IMG/VR virus record: IMGVR_UViG_3300031830_000041
Span: 1 to 23,750 of that record
Strand: one strand, 5' to 3'
From: a virus
DNA length: 23,750 nucleotides
Under the pieces are notes generated by a model. The model made no database searches. It was not told the origin of the DNA and saw only the letters and a list, made by a program, of their open reading frames with translations. Of this stretch, positions 14,634 through 21,965 are shown piece after piece (position 1 is the stretch's first letter; every line of letters begins with the position of its first letter). Position numbers and translations under genes: made by a program.

Positions 14634-15734
14634 TTAAGGCGCTATTGCTTGCAGAGCGGCTAGCGGATCGTTTATAACAATGGCAGGCAGCGGGAGCTTG
14701 GCAGGTACAAATCGATAATAAACCTCAACGGTTACTCTATACAGATTACGCTCGTCGGCCGCATCTGCAATTCGGTTGTAGTAGAGTTGTACATCATCAA
14801 CAAGCTCAATAGTTAGCCCCTCGGTGTGCGCCAAGATTATCCGCGACCCATTGTAATCCTTCCAGATAGATGACAAGGAAAGGTTTTCTATTGGGGACAT
14901 GTCATAATATAAATCAAAGCCTGCGCCTTTTCTGTCCTGTACGATACCCCAGTGGATATTATACGGAACAAGCAAGATGTCGCCAAACTTGATATTCAGG
15001 AAGTGGTCGGCGAATGTGCGCTCAAACTGGTGTTGGGCGGCCGCTATAAGGTCATGCCAACGAGCACTACCAGACGGGATATTTAACAGGCCAGCAAAAG
15101 GGGTTGGGGCGAACACAGTGCCATTAGTGCCCAGATAATTGATTAGTCTTTGATTAAGCGCGTCCTTTACATGCTCAACGAGTGCATCAATAATAAAGTT
15201 GGCAGCCCTTTCGCCAGCATCGGCAATAATAATCTCTTGCGTTATTGTATCCGTTACAGCCAGTTTGCTGAACGTATAATCATCCTGTGCGAATGAATAG
15301 CGCCTTTGTGGCTTTGGATCGCCTTCATTAACATCACCAGCTGTACCTGTAAAAGAAGGTCTAATCCTGCGTATTGTACTATTAGTACCAACGAAAGACT
15401 TGGCAAATCTATCCATAAAGCGCTGGCCGCCCCGTATGTCTGCCTCGGATGGCTGATAATAATCAAACTCAGAAGTAATACCACGAGACGTACCAAGCGT
15501 AGAATGCTTAAACACGGAGGCATTAAACATAGACTTGGCAGACATCGGGATAGCACCCATCTTTTCTTGTTTCAACGCCACATTTAACATGCGTGCTACA
15601 TTATCAAGTGCGTTTCGGGCAGCAAGTTGTTTTACGACGCTATCTTTATCTTCGGCTGTTTTAGCCTTAGCGAAGCGCTCCAAATCTTCGGAGGCCGCCT
15701 CGAGTTCTTTTATTCTTTCTTCTATCCCTTTCAT
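14634..15734 (-). CDS. Major capsid protein (HK97 fold)
   Basis: This 366-aa capsid protein begins with a charged coiled coil (about residues 1-40, IEERIKELEAASEDLERFAK) that resembles a delta/scaffolding domain. The core shows the family block RYSFAQDDYTFSKLAVTDTI (residues 145-164) followed by a long helix (ANFIIDALVEHVKDALNQRL) and LINYLGTNG, the P-domain signature. The C-terminal part (VTVEVYYRFVPAKLPLPAIV) fits the A-domain end. It directly follows the protease/scaffold gene with an ATGA overlap. Confidence 0.87.
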   Translation of the reverse strand: MKGIEERIKELEAASEDLERFAKAKTAEDKDSVVKQLAARNALDNVARMLNVALKQEKMGAIPMSAKSMFNASVFKHSTLGTSRGITSEFDYYQPSEADIRGGQRFMDRFAKSFVGTNSTIRRIRPSFTGTAGDVNEGDPKPQRRYSFAQDDYTFSKLAVTDTITQEIIIADAGERAANFIIDALVEHVKDALNQRLINYLGTNGTVFAPTPFAGLLNIPSGSARWHDLIAAAQHQFERTFADHFLNIKFGDILLVPYNIHWGIVQDRKGAGFDLYYDMSPIENLSLSSIWKDYNGSRIILAHTEGLTIELVDDVQLYYNRIADAADERNLYRVTVEVYYRFVPAKLPLPAIVINDPLAALQAIAP

Positions 15735-16033
15735 TTCCGTAGAAGGTTTGGAAGGTTCTTATAGGTTCGCTCAGTAATTGTGAGCAACTTCTCGGCTGCT
15801 TGCAGAACACCAGCTATGTCATTGGCTTGACTGCTAAGTGTGAGCTCAACTTGTTCTATCTTTTTCTTGGCCTGTTCAAGCTCCATTACTACGTCCTCTG
15901 GTACTTGTCCAATCATTCCTTTTAGCTCTTTGATTTCTTCCGCAAGCGCCGCAATTGCATCAAGCGCCTGCTTCACCTGCTCCCGTAGGGTATCAAACTC
16001 CTCACGGGTAATCTCTTGGTGTTTCGCTATCAT
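15731..16033 (-). CDS. Nested in-frame scaffold protein
   Basis: A 100-aa scaffold would be produced from an internal ATG at 16033 (residue 192 of the protease gene) in the same frame and with the same stop. The ATG stands 6 bases after GGTAACTTTG, the same arrangement seen at separate late genes. The product is almost wholly helical and charged (EEIKELKGMIGQVPED, ELEQAKKKIEQVELTL), like capsid scaffolds. Known precedent: lambda encodes its scaffold Nu3 in frame inside protease gene C. The independent start is inferred. Confidence 0.55.
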   Translation of the reverse strand: MIAKHQEITREEFDTLREQVKQALDAIAALAEEIKELKGMIGQVPEDVVMELEQAKKKIEQVELTLSSQANDIAGVLQAAEKLLTITERTYKNLPNLLRK

Positions 16034-16606
16034 ATCATACAAAGTTACCGAGTTTCTTTTCCCACCGCCACCACCGCACCCACATCCGCCATTACAACAA
16101 CGCTCCTTTTGTTTAGACTGCACAGAGGGCGAAAGACATGTTAGGCCATCTTCACTTGTAGCAATACAGGTGTTATATGCGGGGTTAGACACAAGAGAAA
16201 CCTCATAAATAACAATATCATTGAACTTGATATACGACCCAAAAGGAGCGGGCATAACCTCATAATCATCACTAAACCAAGAAACCGAGAGAGCAGTTTT
16301 GGCATCCTCCGCCGTCAAATCTATTATATCTGGGTTGGTAATCTCAAACTCAATAAGAAGTGAGCTATTCTTTACATAGTAAGACAGAACACGACCTGCG
16401 GGTTTATATTTGTCTATCGTTGGATACTCGTGCTCAACAAGAATAGCATCACCCGCCGCCCTAATAGTGGCATTAGGGGCGACCATTGTCATATTCGCCG
16501 ACAGCTCGCCAAACTCAAAAAGAACACCAACATAGCGCCTTGGTACGTCGGTATTAGTCTGTAACCTAATGTTATTTATAGTGTGTCGGCTATGTATCCG
16601 CATCAT
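15731..16606 (-). CDS. Capsid maturation protease fused to a scaffold domain
   Basis: This is a 291-aa protein. Residues 1-150 resemble S78-type prohead proteases: ILVEHEYPTIDKYKPAGRV with likely catalytic His59, ALSVSWF with candidate catalytic Ser107/109, and the family end motif YEVSLVSNPAYNT (134-146). A Cys/Gly-rich linker (CCNGGCGCGGGGG, 170-182) joins a helical C-terminal scaffold-like domain (192-291). A late-type box and an ATG within the gene suggest the scaffold is also made alone. Two ATGs (16606 and 16603) are candidate starts; the second is 4 bases from its own promoter box. It overlaps the sigma-like gene by 17 bases. Confidence 0.78.
   Translation of the reverse strand: MMRIHSRHTINNIRLQTNTDVPRRYVGVLFEFGELSANMTMVAPNATIRAAGDAILVEHEYPTIDKYKPAGRVLSYYVKNSSLLIEFEITNPDIIDLTAEDAKTALSVSWFSDDYEVMPAPFGSYIKFNDIVIYEVSLVSNPAYNTCIATSEDGLTCLSPSVQSKQKERCCNGGCGCGGGGGKRNSVTLYDMIAKHQEITREEFDTLREQVKQALDAIAALAEEIKELKGMIGQVPEDVVMELEQAKKKIEQVELTLSSQANDIAGVLQAAEKLLTITERTYKNLPNLLRK
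16040..16049 (-). promoter_or_regulatory. Late-type promoter box inside the protease gene
   Basis: The minus strand reads GGTAACTTTG, encoding part of Val-Thr-Leu in the protease frame, 6 bases before the in-frame ATG at 16033. It would supply extra scaffold and capsid mRNA relative to protease. Confidence 0.55.
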
Positions 16607-17147
16607 ACAAAGGTAACTGGTATATTCCTTGCTCTGCTAATAGCATATCAAGGTCTTCAACGACCTGATACTCACAATCTTCATCGCTATAACATATTAT
16701 CATGTTCTTATCCACCTCTTTGCTTCGTTCCTTCACTTCTAAATCGGCCATCTTTCTACACCAAAGAAAAACGCCACCAGAAAGATAAGATAGTTTGACC
16801 CTATCTGCGTCGCACTTGGTCATAGAGCGTTTCAACCCCTCATAAACACGGATAACATAGTCAGCTGGGTCTACTTTGTATTTGGCTACAACCGCTGCCA
16901 ACGAATTAATGAAGTAGCCGAGATTAGAAGCCAATACGTGCATTACCCACTTATCATCTCCCGTCGCCTTAAATCTTTTTACGGCCTCTCTGAAATCAAG
17001 CGGCTTCCCGTTCTCATAGACTATATAATCGTCCTTATGGTGCGTGAGATGTACAAACGCATCTCTAACCCTATCTCTATCTAATGAGGCTATATGTGGT
17101 GGCCTTTTACCTTTTCTCGGCATATCCAACGACAGAAAGGGCATCAT
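16590..17147 (-). CDS. Sigma-70 region 2-like protein, candidate late sigma factor (T4 gp55-like)
   Basis: This 185-aa protein aligns by eye with sigma region 2. TGDDKWVMHVLASNLGYFIN (62-81) matches the GDexAlexLvxxNLrfV block. DPADYVIRVYEGLKRS (93-108) matches the DLixEGxxGLxxA block that contacts core polymerase. KCDADR (111-116) matches RFDxxR, and YLSGGVFLWCRKMA with a following KER resembles the AYFT-type -10-recognition helix of phage late sigmas. No region 4 is visible, and length is close to that of T4 gp55. The tail is acidic and ends QLPLYDADT, where QLPLY resembles the bacterial sliding-clamp-binding pentapeptide. It lies last in the early block, immediately before the late genes. 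ATG at 17123 is an alternative start. Fold and role are inferred. Confidence 0.55.
   Translation of the reverse strand: MMPFLSLDMPRKGKRPPHIASLDRDRVRDAFVHLTHHKDDYIVYENGKPLDFREAVKRFKATGDDKWVMHVLASNLGYFINSLAAVVAKYKVDPADYVIRVYEGLKRSMTKCDADRVKLSYLSGGVFLWCRKMADLEVKERSKEVDKNMIICYSDEDCEYQVVEDLDMLLAEQGIYQLPLYDADT
16608..16617 (-). promoter_or_regulatory. Late-type promoter box at the head of the virion genes
   Basis: The minus strand reads GTTACCTTTG, one base before the ATG at 16606 and four before the ATG at 16603. It lies inside the 3' end of the sigma-like gene and marks the entry to the late block. Confidence 0.5.
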
Positions 17148-17424
17148 CTACGCTCTTGACAATATGATAATCAAATCCACGCTCTTCTATCATCTTCTGT
17201 ACCGCCATCTGCGACAGCGACTGCTTGCCATTGTGCCTCTTTACCTCCATAAAGTAAATCTTGTTTTGACCTATAACAATAAGGTCGGGAGCGCCAGGCA
17301 ATAGTCCAGAGTACCTATACCTACCCCTCGTTGCTTGATTAGGGACATGAATAACTAAGAAGCCAAGCTGGTTCAGCGCCTTCACAATAGCCGCCTGTAT
17401 CTCTGCCTCACTCCTCTTGCGCAT
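17107..17424 (-). CDS. VRR-NUC domain nuclease
   Basis: This 105-aa single-domain PD-(D/E)XK nuclease belongs to the VRR-NUC type. It shows SEAEIQAAIVKAL (Glu8, Gln10), GLLPGAPDLIVI (Asp47), YFMEVKRHNG (Glu60, Lys62) and SLSQMAVQKM (Gln72), the complete catalytic set in order. Phage members are small and often sit with replication helicases, where they may process branched DNA. Its start overlaps the primase-helicase stop by 17 bases, and its end overlaps the sigma-like gene by 41 bases (or 17 if that gene starts at 17123). Confidence 0.87.
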   Translation of the reverse strand: MRKRSEAEIQAAIVKALNQLGFLVIHVPNQATRGRYRYSGLLPGAPDLIVIGQNKIYFMEVKRHNGKQSLSQMAVQKMIEERGFDYHIVKSVDDALSVVGYAEKR

Positions 17425-19993
17425 TATATTTACATAGGATTTCTTTTAGTTTGGCTATTTCTTCGTCAATTACCACCTCGTTTATATCCACCTCGTTTCT
17501 TTCGGCAAGTGATATAACTTTATTGGCGGTCATTATAGCATCATAAAGACAAGAGCGAAACTCATCTCTGGCATCCCAGATATCCCAAGCTATTCTTCTT
17601 AGTTTTTCATTGGCCACAGCAAACGCATAAAGGAAAAACCCAATATCAAGAGCATAAACGGCCTTCTCATGGTCTTCGTCAGTAGCCCGATTTTTTTCTT
17701 TATTCACTACATCATGCGCCTGCAAAAGCACGGTTTTAGCATCTTCTACCCGACGATTGACCAAATGATGATATACCTGCATAATAAGTGCTCTTGTCTT
17801 ATGCGCAAGATCGCCACCGCCAGTAAAAGTTGCGTCCATGACCTGCTTCACCTCTCTCAACATAGACCTCTTTTGCTCTGTATTCATAGGTTTCTCTGTT
17901 TTGTCTTGATTATTATTCGGTGGCAGATTGTCAATGGCCACGCCTTGCAGAACATCTATAAACCGCTGAACTAACGGCTGATGTAATATGTTATTATCTT
18001 GCTTACTACCACCTTCGCTCAAAGTTACCGCCTCCTCAATAACATTATTATTTGTTTCCGTATCGGTTTTTGGCGTGTTTTGTTGTATTATTTCTTTGTC
18101 CTCAATAGATGGCTCTGGATTATTGTTATTAGGCGGTGTTTCATTTGGAACTATATAATACTGGCGCTCCCGCTTGCGTAGCTTTTGCCTCTTAACAAGC
18201 TCATCAAGGGCTTTATATGTCTTGTCCCAAGAGCCATCTCTAAACTTGCCATCTTTCATGCCCCAAATAGAAATAACAACCTGCCTTACATTTACTCTTC
18301 CATCTTTGCCTGCGTGTTTCAGGCAGGCTTGATAGTACTGATTTAGACGTTCCTCAACCTTAGCTGTATATTCTTCGTTACTCATATTCTGAGGAGGCAC
18401 AGAGGGATAATAACTAAAAGAGCCGTTAGGATGCTGTGTAAGACTTAGCTCGCCCGAACCAAACCTGCCTCGCCATGCAAGCCTCATCACATCATCACGA
18501 CGATAAAGACCAGCCACCACGTCTACTGCACCAGCTATCGCCGAAGTGCCTCTTGCGTCGGTTATAGGATTGCCAGTCGTTGCCTTGACTGTGTGATGAA
18601 CTATAATAGCCGCCACCCCTCTCTCTCTTGCAACCTTAGCTATGCGATATATACTATCAGCAAATGAGGCCTCATTTTCGCTCTTACCAGTAGAAACCGA
18701 CATTGCTCGCAGAGTATCAATGATTATCATAGAGGGCTGGAATATATCAATATGCTCCTCTAATAAGGCGGTGCTATCTTCAACGACAGGCGGCGTTGTG
18801 CCAATATATAAATCTTCACTCATGCCTGTCAGGCCACGACTTTTTACTCTATCTCTAACTATATCTTCGCCATCTTCAAGCGCATAATAAATAACCCGCC
18901 CCTTTTTAGTTGCAAGCCCAGCAAAGGCTTCACCACGAGACACCGCAAGTGCTAAGTCAAGAGACATTTGCGACTTGCCAAGCTTGGGTTCGCCTATAAG
19001 TATAGTAGTCCCGCCCACCCGCAAGAGACCTTCAATTACAAAGTCGGTCGGGGCATCCTCTGTCATTATTTCAGATAGCTTACGAGGCTGTAAAGGACGA
19101 GCCTCATCGGCTCTATAAAGAAGATGACGAACTGCCTCTACCAAGTCCTGCCCTTTACCATGTTTATACGCATCACGAATGTCCTTATGTCCATAAAGAG
19201 GCTCTATAAGCCCCTCGGCCACTAAGTCTAAATCAATTGCCGCCAATCCAGCCTGCCGAGCTGCTATAACCATCTTGGAAGCCGCCTGCCTACCTGCGCT
19301 ATCAGCATCCATTGCCACCACTATCCGTCTCGCCCCACGCCTTCGCAATGCAATCAAAACCGAGGTTGGAAGGCCTGTCGCCGCTCCTTTTGTTATAGCA
19401 TAGGACTCTAATCCAAGCGCACGAGCAACTATACAATCACTTTCACCCTCGGTGATTACTATATCTTCGCCTACTCTTTCAGGAGGTAGTGGCCATAGGT
19501 CAGGAGTGTGCCCCGTTCCCCTCCATATAGCTCCACGCTCTCCCTTCGTTCTTATTTTGACCTTATCTATACCAGGGAAGCGGAATATGACCTCGTTCTC
19601 GGTAAATGTAATAGGCAACGAAGCTATTACATCAGGTTGGACGCCAAGATAACTTATATACCAGCGTCTTGCGTCTTCTGTTATTTTCTCTTTCTCCATC
19701 TTTTCTTTTATTTTTGGTGCTCTTCCGAGTAGCTCTGCATATTCTGGATATTTAGCATATAATGCGTCTGTAATAGCCTTCGAGTCGCAATGGGCATAGC
19801 ATTTAAATGATAGCATACCATCTTTATACCAGACCGCGAGAGAATTATCTTTATCATCATGGATAGGACATCGCGCAGACCACCTATTGTCATCCATCCG
19901 CCTAACATTGCTAAGCATAACTCGTAAGGCCGCCTCGGCGGCGTAGGGGTGGGTAGAAGCACCCACCCCATGTCCGTTTCTACGATCACTCAT
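17408..19993 (-). CDS. Primase-helicase (zinc ribbon, Toprim, RecA-fold)
   Basis: This 861-aa replication protein has an N-terminal zinc ribbon (CPIHDD at 42-47, CYAHC at 65-69), a Toprim domain (TEGESD at 181-186 and AMDADSAG at 227-234) and a RepA/RecA-like ATPase with Walker A GEPKLGKS (334-341), Walker B MIIIDTL (422-428), IIVHHT (463-468) and ARGTSAI (480-486). It should prime and unwind phage DNA, relying on a host polymerase since none is encoded here. After about residue 600 a winged-helix-like segment, an Asn/Gln/Glu-rich linker (about 655-755) and an extra helical C-terminal domain of unknown role follow. AGGA precedes the ATG at 19993, which overlaps the preceding gene by 8 bases. 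Confidence 0.9.
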   Translation of the reverse strand: MSDRRNGHGVGASTHPYAAEAALRVMLSNVRRMDDNRWSARCPIHDDKDNSLAVWYKDGMLSFKCYAHCDSKAITDALYAKYPEYAELLGRAPKIKEKMEKEKITEDARRWYISYLGVQPDVIASLPITFTENEVIFRFPGIDKVKIRTKGERGAIWRGTGHTPDLWPLPPERVGEDIVITEGESDCIVARALGLESYAITKGAATGLPTSVLIALRRRGARRIVVAMDADSAGRQAASKMVIAARQAGLAAIDLDLVAEGLIEPLYGHKDIRDAYKHGKGQDLVEAVRHLLYRADEARPLQPRKLSEIMTEDAPTDFVIEGLLRVGGTTILIGEPKLGKSQMSLDLALAVSRGEAFAGLATKKGRVIYYALEDGEDIVRDRVKSRGLTGMSEDLYIGTTPPVVEDSTALLEEHIDIFQPSMIIIDTLRAMSVSTGKSENEASFADSIYRIAKVARERGVAAIIVHHTVKATTGNPITDARGTSAIAGAVDVVAGLYRRDDVMRLAWRGRFGSGELSLTQHPNGSFSYYPSVPPQNMSNEEYTAKVEERLNQYYQACLKHAGKDGRVNVRQVVISIWGMKDGKFRDGSWDKTYKALDELVKRQKLRKRERQYYIVPNETPPNNNNPEPSIEDKEIIQQNTPKTDTETNNNVIEEAVTLSEGGSKQDNNILHQPLVQRFIDVLQGVAIDNLPPNNNQDKTEKPMNTEQKRSMLREVKQVMDATFTGGGDLAHKTRALIMQVYHHLVNRRVEDAKTVLLQAHDVVNKEKNRATDEDHEKAVYALDIGFFLYAFAVANEKLRRIAWDIWDARDEFRSCLYDAIMTANKVISLAERNEVDINEVVIDEEIAKLKEILCKYNAQEE
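18020..18029 (-). promoter_or_regulatory. Late-type box inside the primase-helicase gene
   Basis: The minus strand reads GGTAACTTTG, identical to true late boxes, but no start codon follows within 10 bases. It lies in the linker before the extra C-terminal domain; the first in-frame ATG is at 17887. It could transcribe that domain plus the VRR-NUC and sigma-like genes, or be fortuitous. Confidence 0.35.
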
Positions 19994-20987
19994 CTCTTTT
20001 TTCCTGTTTTAGCTTTTTCTCCGCAATTATAGCGTTGTTAATCATGCTTATCGCCGCTCGCTTCTTATGAATGTCCAGCTGGGCGAAATTAGGAGCACCG
20101 AGTTTATTGACTATACCACTGATTAGCTTTTTCGCCTCCTCTTCGCCTAATAGCTCACTAAGCTCCTTATATTTAGCCTTTACCTCATTAGTCAACTCGG
20201 CATCACCATTTGTTTCTTTTTTATTCTCTGGTGGCGGAACGTCAGCAAGCCGCTTAACTATATCAGGGGAGCTTTTCTGCTGATTATTAGTATTATAGGC
20301 ATTTGTCTTTTCATTAGGCTGAGACTTACTATGATTATTATTAGCTGGCGCAGGCGGTGGAGGTACAGGAGCTGACATTATAGACGACACCGAGGCGACA
20401 GGAATACGATTAGGATCGTCCAAATCATCTGGATCGTAGGTTTCAACCGTTGACAGCGGCGGTAACAAGTTTAGATGAGGGAACTTAATCGCAAGCGCCT
20501 CTTTTAGGATGGTCTTGGCGAACATTAGCTCCTTGTTCTTCCATCGGCTTGTTAGTTGAAGATTATCATAGTAACGCTCCCATCTCCACTCTTCACCATC
20601 TTTATCTATGATTACCGCCACCATACCTATGGGCTTGCCCTCGCTGTCTTTGATGGTTTCAAGTTTCCAAGACTTTACATACGGAGCATAGAGGGAGAGA
20701 TAAACCCGCCAGTGTAATAAGATTGACGGCATATCCTTGTCAGCCGCCATCAAATATACCATATTTGCTGGTATACTCATACGCTCGTCCTCGAACTTGT
20801 AGGTAAAGAGCGTGATGAGCTGGCTGACTAAGTATTCAATGTACTCAGGTGGGGCAAACCACCAAGGCGATGTTGATACAACGAAGACGGCGATTACCTT
20901 ACCTTTTACGTCGTCTGCTACTTGCGCTTTTGTTAGCGCTTCCCGCACGAAGCGGAGTCCTTCTTCTTTTGTCCCGATCTTGGTCAT
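19986..20987 (-). CDS. RecT-like single-strand annealing protein
   Basis: This is a 333-aa protein. The clearest family signal is TSRWKNKELMFAKTILKEALAIKFP (residues 146-170; Trp149, Met155, Lys158), which matches the W-x(n)-M-x-K-K-T helix of RecT proteins, preceded by a beta region (GMVAVIIDKDGEEWRWERYY). Residues 205-250 are a Pro/Asn/Gln-rich disordered linker, followed by a helical C-terminal domain (residues 265-333). It would anneal or recombine single-stranded phage DNA with the nuclease encoded just upstream. The frame is open 25 codons farther, but the ATG at 20987 was chosen because it begins 3 bases after the nuclease stop region and starts the conserved part. Confidence 0.65.
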   Translation of the reverse strand: MTKIGTKEEGLRFVREALTKAQVADDVKGKVIAVFVVSTSPWWFAPPEYIEYLVSQLITLFTYKFEDERMSIPANMVYLMAADKDMPSILLHWRVYLSLYAPYVKSWKLETIKDSEGKPIGMVAVIIDKDGEEWRWERYYDNLQLTSRWKNKELMFAKTILKEALAIKFPHLNLLPPLSTVETYDPDDLDDPNRIPVASVSSIMSAPVPPPPAPANNNHSKSQPNEKTNAYNTNNQQKSSPDIVKRLADVPPPENKKETNGDAELTNEVKAKYKELSELLGEEEAKKLISGIVNKLGAPNFAQLDIHKKRAAISMINNAIIAEKKLKQEKRDE

Positions 20988-20989
20988 AA

Positions 20990-21691
20990 CTATCTTCTTT
21001 TTGGTGTTTGTTTCAGTAGTTTGTAGAATGGGCAGACGTGCTGAAACGAGCACTTGCCACAAGCGAAGTTTGTCAATCCAGATGGAGGCCTAAAATCACG
21101 CTCCATAGACCGAGCAAAGTATTCCAGCATATCGCCAACAACCTCGCTTGGCATCTTATCAACCTCAAACTCCGCCACCTCACCCTTAGGCCCTAGCATG
21201 ATAAAGGAGGCCTTACTCTTATCTGACATGTACATGTAAATCTGCGCCTGTATCTGATAGGTAGGGGGTAGCTCGTATTTCATTCTTGATACCGCTTTTA
21301 GGTCTACTATTCTGTCCCCGACCACAGCGTCCATGTATCCAGTTATTACAATTTCCGTGCCAGGTATCTCCTTTGTCATTTTGACCTCTACGGCGTCAGC
21401 ACCGAGGAGCCATTTTGGCATAGCGTAAAGCCTTCTAAGAAGAGCCTCCCGCTCCTTTACATCTATTGTGTGTCCTGTCGTCATTTCAGTTACAGCCACT
21501 GCCATATCGGCAGCCCGCTCTATCGGGCTACCTGCTACCATATAACTAAAAGCTGTGTGAAAGGCTGTCCCAGTGGCGACAGCAGGTAAATAAGGGTCAA
21601 TAGGTTCATATCCAGCAGCAGTAAGCTCAAAAGTAAATGGGCAGTATAAGAATTGCGCTATTTTAGACGCACTTATATACTGCTTACTCAT
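20990..21691 (-). CDS. Cas4/RecB-type PD-(D/E)XK nuclease with iron-sulfur cysteines
   Basis: This 233-aa protein starts with YISASKIAQFLYCPFTFEL (Cys17), then GTAFH (His45), a central ITGYMDAVVGDRIVDLKA with Asp121, Asp130 and Lys132 as the metal-binding core, and QIQAQIYMYM (Gln148). The C-terminus ACGKCSFQHVCPF gives Cys211, Cys214 and Cys220, which with Cys17 fit a 4Fe-4S cluster as in Cas4 and AddB-like exonucleases. It sits immediately upstream of a RecT-like gene, so it is probably a phage recombination exonuclease; there is no CRISPR array or other cas gene here. Its start overlaps the membrane-protein gene by 8 bases. Confidence 0.87.
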   Translation of the reverse strand: MSKQYISASKIAQFLYCPFTFELTAAGYEPIDPYLPAVATGTAFHTAFSYMVAGSPIERAADMAVAVTEMTTGHTIDVKEREALLRRLYAMPKWLLGADAVEVKMTKEIPGTEIVITGYMDAVVGDRIVDLKAVSRMKYELPPTYQIQAQIYMYMSDKSKASFIMLGPKGEVAEFEVDKMPSEVVGDMLEYFARSMERDFRPPSGLTNFACGKCSFQHVCPFYKLLKQTPKRR

Positions 21692-21965
21692 GGCTTTCAG
21701 ATTTTACATCTTCTTCCTCTATGTCTGTATCACAATAAGAACACTCATCCTCTTTTTTTACTACCCGCAAGAGGCTCCACGCTATGCTAATCAGCATTAT
21801 TGGCACACCGATAGCTAAGCAATAAATGTGCCAATTGTCTCTAACGGGGACACAGGCAATCAGCAAGACTACTAGCGCCCAAAGCCGAGAGAGGAAAAAG
21901 TAATCGAGGGAAACAAGCAGTACTAGCGCCCAATCGATTATTTTGTTTTTATTCTTATTGTCCAT
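21684..21965 (-). CDS. Small membrane protein, unknown function
   Basis: This 93-aa protein has a polar N-terminus (MDNKNKNK), two or three hydrophobic helices (about residues 10-41 and 47-67, including ALVVLLIACVPV and AIGVPIMLISIAWSLL) and an acidic cytoplasmic-type tail with CSYC (Cys75, Cys78). It sits among early genes, so a host-takeover, superinfection or membrane-anchoring role is possible. A second holin or antiholin is an alternative. It overlaps the preceding gene by 11 bases. Confidence 0.65.
   Translation of the reverse strand: MDNKNKNKIIDWALVLLVSLDYFFLSRLWALVVLLIACVPVRDNWHIYCLAIGVPIMLISIAWSLLRVVKKEDECSYCDTDIEEEDVKSESHE
21819..21833 (-). promoter_or_regulatory. Third sigma-54-like match inside the membrane-protein gene
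   Basis: The minus strand reads TGGCACATTTATTGC, a perfect TGGCAC-N5-TTGC. It lies about 130 bases before the nuclease start at 21691 and could give that gene and the replication genes their own promoter. It is inside coding sequence and may be chance. Confidence 0.35.

Noticed and set aside
20988-21062. Upstream 25-codon extension of the RecT-like frame
   Set aside because: It lies within the end of the nuclease gene; the ATG at 20987, right after the nuclease stop, is the economical start.
21349-21363. Additional sigma-54-like match (TGGCACGGAAATTGT)
   Set aside because: The -12 element ends TTGT instead of TTGC and it lies deep inside the nuclease coding sequence.
20990-21691. Cas4-like gene as a sign of a CRISPR system
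   Set aside because: No cas1, cas2 or repeat-spacer array is present; the neighbouring RecT-like gene points to recombination.
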